The position numbers and the translations under genes are program-made. From Adineta ricciae (Eukaryota; Rotifera; Eurotatoria; Adinetida; Adinetidae), in contig CAJNOJ010000006.1 of the NCBI GenBank assembly GCA_905250025.1, forward strand, positions 1,037,533 through 1,101,532: 64,000 nt of DNA. Reading direction: 5' to 3'. Positions 40,401 to 52,821 of this stretch are shown here, in pieces (the stretch's first letter is position 1; each line of letters begins with the position of its first letter). Under the pieces are notes generated by a model. The model did not search any database. It was not told the DNA's origin and was given only the letters and a program-made list of their open reading frames with translations.

Positions 40401-43400
40401 CGCAAAGCAATCTGACTATCAGCTAATTCAATGTGTAAGGTATGTTCTTCAACATCATCTTTCGTACACTGTCGAAGGCCCACCAAAGACACTGATTCGT
40501 CAACAGTCTATAAAAGAAATCGAATCAAGTGAAAAAGTAACAACTTCAAGATTGTCAGAAGAAAGATATGATTGTAATCATGGCATTAGTATATGTTATT
40601 CGATCTGACTATATTGGTATTAGTAGTGACTAGTTAGTTATCCGACGGTCGATGTAATCATACGACTGAAGTTGTCTAGATCGAATGGAAGCTGATGATA
40701 TCGCTTTGCTTAGAATTACTGTACGCTTTTAATTCCACGGAAAGGAAATAGAATACATAAAATGTAAGATGGATACAGAAGTTACTTGCCATTTTTCTAT
40801 CAAATTAATCCCACATATAATTATTGAAGTACCTAACTAATTATTCGATCAGATACAAAATGTTATCAACTAAGAACGGGTAAGATTAAAACTCTTAGTA
40901 CATATGTTATGTGTACAGATGGAACGAATAGTTCATCGACTTAATATGTACATACCGGATCAAGGTCGACACTTGCTTGATATTGACTTTCATTAATGAG
41001 TTGATCGAGGAATGAGGCTAACGTCGACGGTTGAGATGTCGTTCCATTCGTTGTGGTAGTGATTGAAGTTGTTGCCGTAGTGCCTGTTGCTGCTGATCCT
41101 GAATCCGAGATCGTTTCATCTGTGCTCAGTGATGCCAGATTACTATTGTCATCTACGGGTGAATAATCAGATGGTGTAACAAGAGTTTTTTCTTGCTGTA
41201 GGTGATCAAGTTCTTTGGCAAATGGATTCGAAAGATTCGATCGGAGGATATTGTTTCGACGATAACGTTCATAAATAAGAAAAAGTGTTCGCCGATTTGT
41301 TAAATTCCATACGGCTTTCAATTCATCGATTAATACACTGTGTGTACTACTTTTACTGCTGGTCGATGGCGATCGTATATAAATGAGACTATCTAAACTT
41401 AGAAAAGACGTTCGTTCTTGTTGACATTTTTGCGGGTTATCATCTTGTGTCGTTGCTAGTTCATTCATTTCTTTATCTTCATTCGCGTCTCGTAGTAGCC
41501 ACATCTGTGCACGTTTTAAATTAACATTCATCATTTTTGGTTTCCATAAAATTTTCGCACGTCGCGCTAAGCCATCATGGTGATCGATTAAATTCAATTC
41601 TTGGTACGTTACAAAATTAAATAGTTGACAATCAACTTGGGCGCCGGTTTGTCGAGCGAAGGATGTTAAATATCTGACACGGAATTGTGGAAGAATTAGT
41701 TGCAATTCAACAGCTTCATAATGACGAGAAAGGAGAGGTTTCCGTGGAGGAACGACAGTTTCACCCGGTGGCAAAAATAACTTTCCACGACGAGTTGGCC
41801 GAGTAATAGACATCATGGTATTCTATTAAAACCGAGAACAATGTTGGAAAATCAATAAGAACGAGAGACGGAAGGAGATTTACTTTGACACGCTCACAAA
41901 ACCGAAGTGTACTTGCATAGATTGTACAAGTAGGTGGTGTTTCACCTTTTGGAACATCTTTACATTCGAATTTAGCTGTTGCATTCAAATGATTCGAACG
42001 GTAAAATGCATAGGAATCATGAGACTAGAAAGCAGAATTTATGTTAGTTCGAACTTAAAACATGTGTGATCAGAAGTTTTAATCTGACAGCATAGATATA
42101 TCAGACTGACTTATCAATATAAAAATGACATCATATCACACATCTCGGAAAGGAGGATTCGAACATGAGTAGTTCGAATAGATGTCTCCTCGGACCAATC
42201 GATTAAATTTACTTTTTTCTTCTTCCACGAATTCACTGCATCTCGTGTGTACAATCGAACAGCATGATGATCATTGGAGTTACCGGCGCATAACCAACCG
42301 AGCGAAATTCTGAACGAAAATAAAAACGGTGAAGTCATTTTCGAAAGAAAAAGATCAGATTTAAACCTTGTATCGACATTGGGTAGATAGAGGAGACAAC
42401 AGTCATCGTATTTCGAACTGGTTCGTAATTTGATCGAAAGACTTGATGCTTGAAAAGTAAACTTTCCATTTGTCCAGTCGACATATGCTTGATCCCAGAC
42501 CCATTCCATCTCCTCTGTGTCGTTATAAGGACTTGAAGCAACATGATACAACCAAGACATTTTGTTTGCTGCAAAGGACCATCGTCCATGAAGGTAAAGA
42601 CGAATTTTATCCCACCAAGGAAGCAATGGAGAAGGGTCGACTGTACGCGGAGTGATGCTGTTCATACATAGATTCACTTGAGCCATTGTATTTTCCCACT
42701 AGGATAAAATCAATTCTTAGTAAATAGCTTTGCTCGAGTTGGAACTTACGGCTGGTCCGTAGGAAATCAGGAATGAATCAATATCTGAATTAATATCATG
42801 ATAAAATTTCAATGGTGAAAGAAGACGTTGTATTCGAAAACCAGTAGATAGGTAAGGTTCACCGATTTCTACCGAGGGCGTTCTTATCGAATCTAATGTA
42901 TCGGGTGTTACTTCAGCTGCGCAGATATGTCCCCATAAATGAAATTGTTGCATTTGCCACAATGGTTGTCGGAAATCTCGGAAATGTATCGACCATTCAT
43001 CACATCTCAATATTACATACCGACACCATATTGTACATAGATCACTGGTCTCAATAGGAATCTGTGTACTTTCGGAATCAATCTGATGTATGATATTCAG
43101 TATGTTTTCTTTTCCTGTCCATGATCGGTCAGCTAATGCGGTTAGATCGACTTGTCGTAAATGCCAACGGATAAGATTACGTTTGATACGTTGACGATTT
43201 TCATCATAATTGGTACTTTGACTGCGTTCTATGTAAACTTTTGAACTAGCTTCCATCAAAGCACGCTTTAATTCGTTAGTGTTATTCAATGGGTTGGATT
43301 TACGTTCGGACTCCTCAATACGCTGTTGGAGTACTTGTTCACGTAATTCACGTTCTTGATATTCATCGGCCATTAACTAATTGTCAACGAAACAATCTGT

Positions 43401-46400
43401 GAACTTCATTGTCAACTATCGAATGAAAACTTACACAATAATTTTGAAATAATTTCACTTCGAACAAATCATCTGTAATAGCTAATTCAAAATCCTTGAA
43501 GAGACAAAAATTGTGTTCGAGAAAACTTTCCAAAGTATACAAACTCTCACATTAACTTTTATCGAGAGATCTGTCCAGACATCATTTGATATTGAGTGTC
43601 GGGGAATTTCATTGAGGAAATTCGTTGACATGTCACCATTATGATTATGAATACGTTTCAACCATTTACGGATGTTGACCAACTAAAAAGCATGAATAGT
43701 TCAGCTCATTACAATCCAAAGTCGTAGCAACCTTTTCCACCACTTCATTGAACGTCGAATCGAACGGAAAACGAATTGAAAATGAATTGATCTGTATCAG
43801 ACTAGCACGATTCTGAATCATATCAAGTGTAGGTATTGTTTTCTTTAACAACAAACGTTCCGTAGTTAAATTTTCCGATTGGCTCAAACGTGTAAACAAA
43901 ATATTCTAAGATAAAACGACAACAGTGATCTCATTTGCTATTCCAATATAACCAAATCCTACATTGACAAGAAAAATGCATTGCTGTTGACAGTCGATCA
44001 TTAGTTGAAAACATTTTAATTCCATTTGCGTACCATTATCATACAAAAGCTGACGCATATACCGACCGGAAAATTGTTGCAATTCCAAATGAATTCTTAA
44101 GAAAAAAAAACAGTCAACTACATTCAACACATGTTCATAGTCGATCTACCTGCAATCACTCGATAAGTGTAAGTATACATGAGCACATGTTTCTATTTCA
44201 AATGTGATGTTGCTCTTCGTTGTTTGTAATGGATCAGAATTATCGGTGGTACCACTCGGTACCGTTTTCGTTTTCTCGCTAATCGATTTTAATAATGAAA
44301 CAAAACGATAGAGGAATAGATGTAACTTAGTTGACCATGATATTGTGATATCATATGGAATAGAGATTTTTATCATTGAAGTTTTCTATAAACACAAATG
44401 TAGAATCTTAATTTTAGATTGCTATGAATATACTTGTAGATGTTGAACACTTAAACGACGAATATCGAGTACTGTTTGACCTTGCATGAATGAACCTAGA
44501 GGCTACAAATACAATACGTTAGTTTGTTGAAAATATTTCCGAGATGACAAAAACAATTTCGAACCATATTAGTTGCTGTTTGGTTTTGAAAGTGTGCAAG
44601 AATCTTTTTCATATCCATGTGTGTTCGATGCACACGAATTGATGATATTACAACATGTAAACATACTAAGCAAGCAATAAGAAAATTGATTACTATTTGA
44701 TGGTATATTTTATATACCTGGTAAACTATCACAGATAACCAAGCTGATTGTTTTCATCTGGAATGATAAATCTATCAAACGTGATGATTTTGTCGATGGA
44801 TTCGACCGCATTGTTTGTAAACGTTTCAATAGACGAATTAATATTTGGTTGGATTGAACGCGTAAACCATCAATATCAGATTGAATCTGTATTGCTTGAT
44901 TCAGTGATATCTATGCGAAGAAGATAGGACACGATCAATGAATCATATCAAGAGAATTTTGAAGGTGCATTACAGATACATTAGCAGTTGGAAGATAAAT
45001 TAAACAATTCCAAAGATGTTTTTTATCGAGATCATCTACAATTGATTGGGAGAAGATACTATCGGTAGAGATGACACTATCGGCTGTGTATAGTAGCATG
45101 TTTTTCACTTCAATCATGGACCTAAAACAAACGAATAAGATCCGAGGTGAAAGATTTTATCCAATACATTATTTCAAGGTTTTGTTGATTGAAGTAAAAG
45201 TTGATTTTTGAAAAATTCGTTTGCCAAATGAAATATTCTTCCATGTCATATAGTTTTAAACAAATAGCCGGTTTTAAAAATTGGAATGATATCTTAATTT
45301 GTCGATTAAACTTCCATGAACTAAAACGATCCTATAATTTTATCAAAGACACTTTCCACAGATTTACCTGTTTGATGAGGATGAGCGAAACGATAGTAGA
45401 TTATGCAGTTGTTGAATGGTTTGTTCATGCAATTGAATATTCAGCTCATTTAACTGACATCCTATATCAACATTATTGGGATGTACCTGAAATCAAGAAA
45501 GATAATGTTTGTTCATTTGCTCAACACTCCATTGAAAGATGCTTAGCATAGCCGAAGATCAAGTTTCTATAAGGATTAGTCAGATCTCGATTTTCCTTTT
45601 GATAGATGTTTCGTATCAATGAAAAAGCTCCAACGCGTCTTACTGTTGTCTGGCACAGCCCATTGATGCGAAGTGTCGATGGCGAATGAAGGCGAAAATT
45701 AGCAATGTATGCATGTCGTGTGTCGGATAACGCTTTCGAGGAATTATGAAATGAAAAATGTGCAGTATCAAGATAATGATGATGTTGAGTTTTATCTCTA
45801 CAAACATGAAAATCGATGATTACGTGGGAAAATTTCATCCATAGAAAAACATACATAGTTGTGTAGTGAATATCGAAATGTTGGATAGAGATATTGACGA
45901 ATGGATCACGAAGATATGCGACCCATTGATCGAATTTACTATTGGATATATTATTAGTCTGGATCGATTGAGTTTCTGATATCAAATTCGAATCAACAGA
46001 ATGAAAATGTGATACCCGTTGTTGTTGTTTCAAATAGCTAATTAAATCTAAAACAAAACCATTCGATTCGCTCTTGCTCAAATCGATTCGCTTACGATCG
46101 TTAAAATCTATCGAACAATTTGTTATACTAATCAATAAACGTTGATGGAAATTTGTTTGTAATTCGATACTACTCCATGTTGATTTCAATAGATTTGTCG
46201 ATGGAGGATCAATAAATAAAAACTGAACATCTCCACATTGAATTCGCATGTCAAAACTAAATACGATACTAGAATTCAACGAATGTGAATGATTACTTAT
46301 CTGCATACTTTGTGATGTTTGACGCAGTCGTTGGATGTAACAGAATTTGTTTAAAAGACAGTTGAGCATTTTGATATTCAACGTGGAATTGTTCGATGCG

Positions 46401-46866
46401 AATTGAAAGATACTAGAAAACAAGACTATTTGTTTAGTTTTATTATCGAAGGTAAATTTACTTTGAGTAAGGCTAATTTGCCTTTCCAATCATTGGTTGA
46501 TTTCGATTTCGTGGAAGTTTGATTTGTTTTTGGATGAATGGTTAAATGAATATTATTGAGCACAACATTCGGCACGCGACGTAGAAAGATTGAGGGTAGA
46601 GAAAGGAAGTTTATGTAGTGCACACGGAGGCGAAATTGTCGATGATTGATTTCAAGATTTTGTACGTCACCGATACTAATCGAACCAAACTTAATGCGAA
46701 TTTCATAGAACCAATTGAGATAAATTAAAAATAAACTAAAATAAACAAGAGCAAATTAATTATCAATCCTATGCAGTTCACCCCCCTACCGTATCGTGAT
46801 CCAAATAATTGAAAAAATGATGCCAAAGGCAAGAAGAAATAGGCCCAGAACTCCTCCGAAAACCAT
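37470..46866 (-). CDS. BLTP2: Bridge-like lipid transfer protein 2 (hobbit / KIAA0100 family)
   Basis: A large multi-exon gene, its introns mostly 40-70 nt. BLTP2 proteins form hydrophobic grooves that carry lipids at ER-plasma-membrane contacts. The start at 46866 (MVFGGVLGLFLLAFGIIFSI) gives the N-terminal ER anchor. The next exon continues IRIKFGSISIGDVQNLEI, the start of the repeating beta-groove. Middle blocks include VWRDQQLCDKTSWHVDLQSM (about 40270). The C-terminal region matches the family in order: FFIEINVAPLVIQMTRRFSQ, then YIKIPEVSLIVSYK, then HISFPTLEYRNLTCSYHDLV, ending FKRRKDT at 37470. Visible junctions include a 447-nt intron near 40509-40955 and a probable 40-nt intron near 46230-46320. 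I did not splice every exon, so internal boundaries are incomplete. Size is consistent with the family's >2,000 residues. Confidence 0.85.
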
Positions 46867-47250
46867 TTCTTGAGTTTTTTTCCACCTAGCATCAAAACAT
46901 TGAATAGAGATGATTCACTAGATTTGTTCTTATTGTCATAACCATTCGCAATATGTAGATGGCGCTGATTATCAGAATGGAAGAAATCTCATTTTTCTCT
47001 CAAGTAATCCGTTGAAATCTTGGTCGCTAAAAAATTTTGATTCTTTTTCTGAAGAAAGCAAAAACGAGAAAACAATGTTTCGACTTTCAAAATTCCATAC
47101 TTCTCCACGAATCTGATTGGATACGAGCCATTTTGAGTTTGTCTCTTACTACACATGCAAATGTTTATTTGGTGTTTTACTTCTGTTCGTATTACTAAAA
47201 AATAATTTGTAATTGTCTTGTAGATTATTCATTGGTGAACTTCATTAAAC
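46867..47250. promoter_or_regulatory. Divergent promoter region of BLTP2 and RPS20
   Basis: 384 bp between the divergent starts. The RPS20 side contains TTGTCTTGTAG (ending 47223), an acceptor-like site 27 nt before its ATG. Confidence 0.45.
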
Positions 47251-47680
47251 ATGGCTACGAAAGATCCAGCAACTGGTAAAGTTCCCGCCCAAGCTGGCGC
47301 TGGTGAACAACAGGAATATAAAATTCGGATTACACTAACATCGCGCAATGTGAAATCATTGGAAAAAGTCTGTGCAGATTTGATTCAAAAGGCCAAAGAA
47401 GAAGAAATACGCGTCAAGGGACCTGTACGTATGCCAACAAAAGTTTTACGTATAACAACACGTAAAACACCTTGCGGTGAAGGTTCAAAAACGTGGGATC
47501 GTTTTCAAATGCGTATTCACAAACGTGTTGTTGATTTACATTCAAAATCGGAAATTGTTAAACAGATCACATCCATTAGGTAAGAATAGGAAACATTTTC
47601 TATTCCATTTCATGGTCTTTCTTCTGTCGTTTAGTATCGAACCAGGTGTAGATGTTGAAGTAACAGTAGCCGATTCATAA
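47251..47680 (+). CDS. RPS20: Small ribosomal subunit protein uS10 (RPS20)
   Basis: Two exons, 47251-47579 and 47635-47680, encode 124 aa. Conserved uS10 segments are [60 protein letters not shown] and [15 protein letters not shown], with the universal C-terminus [14 protein letters not shown]. It binds the 3' major domain of 18S rRNA in the 40S head. Both length and sequence are typical. An AATAAA at 47778-47783 follows the stop by about 100 bp. Confidence 0.97.
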
Positions 47681-47777
47681 ATGGTAAACGAAAACTAGTT
47701 GAAATCTTGAAGAAAAGATATTAACATCAAACTTGTCTTTTTCTTCTTCCCGTTGTTTTTGTTGAGTTTTATATCAA

Positions 47778-47783
47778 AATAAA
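47778..47783 (+). promoter_or_regulatory. Probable poly(A) signal of RPS20
   Basis: AATAAA about 100 bp after the RPS20 stop, followed by an A-rich run. Confidence 0.45.
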
Positions 47784-47978
47784 AAAAACAACAAAATTTC
47801 ATAACAACATAATAAGAAAAGAAGTTTCGAATGTAGTTTTATATTTTCTCTTCAAGCACAAAGAAAATGATTAACAAAGTAGAATGTTCGCCAGCGGATA
47901 TGTAGAATGACGTCAAATACATACTTGTTGGGTTCTAACTTTACTCTAAGCGAAATAAAAGTGCGCGTAAGTCAATGA

Positions 47979-48248
47979 TTAATAACGATAACCATATGAT
48001 CGTCTACTGGGATAGTGTCGGCTAGAGTGGTGACTGTAATGATGACTGGAGCTTCCTGGATATCCGTAGTAAGCTGGTTGATCGTAGTAATAAGCCTCTT
48101 GTTGTTGTGCTTGCATTTGTTCGACTGTTGCACCATAAGCCGCGCCGATTCGATGCGCTGCTGCTACACTAAGTCCAATACCAGCTCCTACAGCACCCAC
48201 AGCAGCACCTGCCAGCAATGCACCAGCTATGAGCGATCCGGGACCCAT
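47979..48248 (-). CDS. Small Gly/Ala-rich membrane-type protein with Tyr/His/Ser tail
   Basis: A single exon of 89 aa. The N-terminal third is a Gly/Ala hydrophobic stretch (SLIAGALLAGAAVGAVGAGI) with GxxxG-type spacing. A short amphipathic helix follows, then QMQAQQQEAYYYDQPAYYGY and a His/Ser/Arg-rich tail ending SYGYRY. This could be a small membrane or amphipathic protein with a low-complexity, possibly cross-linkable tail. I do not recognise a family. Codon composition is typical and the frame is clean, so I believe it is translated. RPS20 is its convergent neighbour. Confidence 0.6.
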   Translation of the reverse strand: MGPGSLIAGALLAGAAVGAVGAGIGLSVAAAHRIGAAYGATVEQMQAQQQEAYYYDQPAYYGYPGSSSHHYSHHSSRHYPSRRSYGYRY

Positions 48249-48852
48249 TTCTTATCGAAAGATTTCAAAAGGAAATATACCAACGAATCTTTCTGTTCTC
48301 TGTATACCGACTGGGCACGCTATTAGTAATAATGACGATGATATTAACGAATATTCAGTATGTCGTAGTTAAATAAATATACCACGAGGCGGTGGCTCGT
48401 AATCGATGCGGAACAAAACAAATCGGGAATGTAAATTATATGATTTTATCGATTGTTCATTGTTAAAAATGACTGCCAATGCATGGAGCACCGACAAAAA
48501 CAATCCTCTATCTATGAAACAAGATTTATTTCAGATATTTGCTTGGTACTTTTTCTGCTTAGTCACTCAAACAACCAGTTTTTAAAACAAATGCGTTCTT
48601 GTTTATTTGAAAAACAGAAAACATCCGTCACACAATGTAAATGAATGTCATACTGTGATGAAATAAAGCGGACGAAAAGGTAATTTCGATTTGTCCTGAA
48701 GGAGCGTTGTTAGACTTTCTTCCGTTTTACTTAAAAGAATTCAAGCCGAAAATCATATATACATCAGTGTGGGCGAATCTGTTAGAGATATAAGAATAAA
48801 AGAACCTACAGTACATACGTCGTTTCAGTTTCTCTACAGCATGTTACAAGCA
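48249..48852. other. Intergenic
   Basis: 600 bp with only short chance open frames; it holds the promoter of the small minus-strand gene and the 3' side of the next receptor gene. Confidence 0.4.
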
Positions 48853-49905
48853 TTAAAGTCCGACGCTTTTCATACCATCGATATCATTCTGAGTGAAGAA
48901 TCCATCCATAACTTGCGACGTGCTTTGTTTGAGACAATTTTTACCAGTAAAGAAACGATAGATTCGATTGAGTGTGTTCAATAATTCATTTCGGAAAATT
49001 CTCGCTGAAAGTGTATAGAAGAAGAATCCGAGTGCATGAGAACCGTATGATAGTAAACGTAGAATCGCTATTAAGAGACTATATTGAGCTTTTTGTAAAG
49101 GTGTCTGTTGGGTTTGTGAAGAAAATGTATCAACTAATTTTTGTATTGCGAATGGTAACGTAAATACGATGATAATCAATACTTGAATGAGAAGCATGAT
49201 TAGCAATTGTGTGTCGCGTCTTTTATTTCCATTTGTTCGGAGTTGAGTTCTTGCATACACTGTGGGAATAATTAACCGGCGCCTACGTCGAATATTCCGT
49301 AATGTTAGTATTCCAAAAACAAACATGAGTATTGGTGGCACTAATGCGTAAAAAAGTAGGTACTGCAAATCGGATAGAAATCGATAAATGCCTGCTAAGG
49401 CGTAGCATGATTTGGCAGATGAAATTGAATCAATTTGAATACCGAAAAGAAATAAAACATGAACATACGATATGAAGCAGATCAAACATGTGATGACACT
49501 CATACGACGAGCGAATGAAACTCGATTAAAACGCTGTTTCGCTTGTATACTTGATAACCAACGATCGATGCAAGCTAGGACAATGAACCATGTGGCTAAT
49601 GTTCGAGAATAATACGTTAAAAAATATCGAATTTTACAAAAGATATCCGAACGTAGACTCAAATCATTCCCATAACCGTCAGAAACTATTCTTGTGATAA
49701 CCACCCAGTATAAAACAATCAAATTCGATAGGCTATTGTATAGTAAGTATTGTACACACGAATTATTGCAAAGACTGCGACGAGTAAAAATAATCATATT
49801 CAAAATCAGACCAATTGTACCAAATACAACAAATGGCAGTGGAAAATATCGATTCATTTGCACGTTAATATAATTCAACCAACTTATATCGTACGACGCA
49901 GACAT
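48853..49905 (-). CDS. Rhodopsin-like 7TM receptor (neuropeptide/FMRFamide-receptor-like)
   Basis: A single exon of 350 aa with seven helices. TM1 is PFVVFGTIGLILNMIIFTRR with the conserved GxxxN. The TM3 start has the disulfide Cys (DIFCKIRYFLTYYSRTLATW), and TM3 ends LACIDRWLSS, a normal D-R-W variant of DRY. A basic third loop contains RRRRRLI. TM6 is unusual in lacking CWxP (LIQVLIIIVFTLPFAIQKLV), and TM7 is SYGSHALGFFFYTLSARIFR. It is unrelated at close range to the 6-13 kb array, which has NICR instead of DR. This architecture is common among invertebrate orphan peptide receptors. Ligand is unknown. Confidence 0.85.
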   Translation of the reverse strand: MSASYDISWLNYINVQMNRYFPLPFVVFGTIGLILNMIIFTRRSLCNNSCVQYLLYNSLSNLIVLYWVVITRIVSDGYGNDLSLRSDIFCKIRYFLTYYSRTLATWFIVLACIDRWLSSIQAKQRFNRVSFARRMSVITCLICFISYVHVLFLFGIQIDSISSAKSCYALAGIYRFLSDLQYLLFYALVPPILMFVFGILTLRNIRRRRRLIIPTVYARTQLRTNGNKRRDTQLLIMLLIQVLIIIVFTLPFAIQKLVDTFSSQTQQTPLQKAQYSLLIAILRLLSYGSHALGFFFYTLSARIFRNELLNTLNRIYRFFTGKNCLKQSTSQVMDGFFTQNDIDGMKSVGL

Positions 49906-52821
49906 AGTTTTGCAGATAAATGTGAAATCAACAGCAAGGCTCTTTTCTATTACCTATGATTATTATTTTTCTTGTCATGATGGCTTCTGTCTAATTACAT
50001 TTCTTTGAAAATTACACTCGGAGCGGTATTAACGTTGACAACCAGGCCAAAAAAATGAGAAGCATTCATTGAAATGAATGAATACACATCCGACGTGTTT
50101 CTATCAAATCCATTCAGTATTTCAATGTACTCGAACGGAAATCGATTTCTATTTATTCGATGTCATTCACGGGAAAAGTGCTTACGTAAAATGCACTTTT
50201 AGATTTGGCGAAATTTCGATTAATCCTTTGTTGACTACGACATTATCAACAACAGATGGTCGACTTTAGACATTTCAATTATGAAAGAACATTCAACGGA
50301 AGTCTGAGCAAAAACAGTGTCTGACAAAGATTTACCGTTAAAGAGTGCACCTCATTCTACTCAGAAATCTCCTTGATATGTTTTTTTTCATGACTTGATC
50401 GAGGTGTCGATTTCACCGGTTGCTATTGAGGAAAACAGACGGCAACCGATTGACTGCCATGCATCAAAATAGTACGCATATCGTATTAACTACTTCGATT
50501 TAGTAAGCACGATATCAGACCTCGATGATAGGAAACAGATTTCTTGACCGACAATCCTATTAACATTCGTTCCGGTGAGAAAGCCAACTTTTATTATAAG
50601 TAAGAAAGCATTTTATTTTATCTGAAATCCGACTCGAGCGAGCAGTTATTATGAAAATAGAACCAGGTGGTGAGTAGCAGAATGATTTCTTTTTGTTTTA
50701 CCACTACGCGTTTCAGTAAAATGACATAGATCGACTACCAAACGTGCTGATGAATAGCAAAGCACATATTAGTTCATTAGTAAAAAGTTGACGTGCTCTT
50801 CTCAGTGAATGACAATCAATGATTAGTCGGTGCAACCTAGAAAAAGTCAGCACACCGACTGATTATTATGTTGATATTCAGAAAAACGACTCATGCTTTT
50901 TTGCGCTCTCATAAAAAGTATCATGCGCGCATTCCAATGAGATCGAAGTACATGTTGACGGTTGCGTTGTGTAGTGTCTTGTGCCCGAATTAGGCTTATG
51001 ATGGAAAGAAGATCTTTTGAGAGTCGATTCGATCTGTCTTATGATGGAAAACATCAAAAATGAATCTCCCCAATGTATTGTTAACATCAAACATGTTGTC
51101 AAAAGATATGGCTGATTTTTTTTCAAATATAATTTATTATTTCGACGATCGTGTGTTATATACACTTAATTGATGACTTTCGAAGATACGTCGACTCCAA
51201 TGATCTCAAGATATTCTACTGTCAGATCAGTCTGAACAATTGCAATCAATAGATAGCAGGTTTATCACGTATGTTAACGTCGATCTGGAACATTAATTAT
51301 TCAACAGTGTAAATGAAAACATAACGGATCAGATGTTTTCTACGTCCAAGAAACATATTTCCCACGCATACACATATTCATACGAAGTATGTAGGCAACT
51401 TGGAGAAACCAATCACAGAGTTTAATTGACTACGTCAAGTATACTCGACGAATCATTTACTTTTAGATCATGAACACGAGTTAATAGGTTTGTTTGCTGT
51501 AATATTTGTATTCATAGTTCATAGAATGTTGCTTCGCTAGTTAGCAGATTTTCTCAAGTTCTCGAAAAATAGATGTGGGTATTGGAGTGCACTGCCGTCT
51601 GTTTGGTATCGTCGAAAACAATATTCAAACAGAGACTTTTTGTATAATTAATTTTATTTTTGTGAAAAAAAATACTGCGAACCAAACTTAGAAGAATGTG
51701 TTGTTTATGAATAATTAATGGTGTCATATTGATTTTCTTTGTCTCAAAGATTTATACAGCTAAAAATGAAGGAGCTAGACTAGCAGCGCATAATCAAAAA
51801 ACATGTCGAACAGGACGATTTTGCCCTAAAGAAATAGAGCCGTTCTTTCTGGAATATTGGTCCAATGCGTAACAAGACGCAAGTGGAGTGTATCAGGAGT
51901 TTCTCATACAGGAAAATTCATTAGTTTACGCAGTGGAAACGCATAACATGAAGCCTTGATTGTTTTACTATTAAATCAATGCTGAACTAATTGTTTCTTA
52001 AATGAACTCCGCAGAGTGAACGTTGATGGAAAAAATTTTTTGTTTTGACTTTTTGCGGGGGAAAAGAAAAGAACATCTTTAGCTGCACGCACTCTTATCA
52101 GTTTCCATATGGTTCTTTCGCCTTTTTCTCTTTTCACAAGCAATGCCATCACTGATTATATTGACGAATATATCTCGTTCTTGTTCTTCTTCGTCTTCTT
52201 CTTCTTCTTTTGTGTTGCACTTCACTGGGAACAAAGACAACTTCAGGCTGCAATTTTCATTTCGTGCATCACCCGCTCAGTATAGATTTTCTTAGATGAA
52301 ACATTCATCAAGCTTTTCATAATCTACGTCGTTTCGTGTTTCAATTTGACATGCAATATGCTACTTAGAATTATGAAAGATATTTCTGATAAGTATAGTT
52401 CGCATCTGCAAACAAAAAACATCAGTCGAAATTTCGTAAGTTAAATATATTGACAGAACCGTACGGAAGCAACAGGAACATCAGTCGACATTTCATGATA
52501 ATAATCTGCATTAAAAGTAATTAAAGCAAAAAAAAAACGAGAAAGAGGAGTCTAAGTAAACATCCGCTTTCCATTGCTTTCTGTTTTTAAGTATCAATAG
52601 AAAGAAAAGTTTTCTCATCGGACTTACACACTGCCGTGTTACACGCTTGATCGACAATGTAACACTTTGTAAAAGTACGAAGAGTTCTATATCATTTGTT
52701 ATTCGCTAAAATGCATCTACGTAAGCATTTCTACTTCTTTTCTGCTCAAGTTAAAGTGGCTTGTTGTATACTATCTCATTCGTATCTTAATCTTGTTTCA
52801 GTATAAATACATATTAAATCT
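49906..52821. other. Largest intergenic stretch of the window
   Basis: 2.9 kb between divergent receptor genes. I find no exon with splice support, no transposase remnant and no RNA gene. There is a TTC-rich microsatellite at about 52177-52209. It may hold regulatory DNA for the two receptors. Confidence 0.45.

Noticed and set aside
45201..45551. 116-codon plus-strand frame inside BLTP2
   Set aside because: It is the antisense shadow of minus-strand BLTP2 exons; the minus strand has matching splice sites.
50878..51165. 95-codon minus-strand frame in the large intergenic region
   Set aside because: No membrane segment, motif or splice context, and it is isolated in AT-rich DNA.
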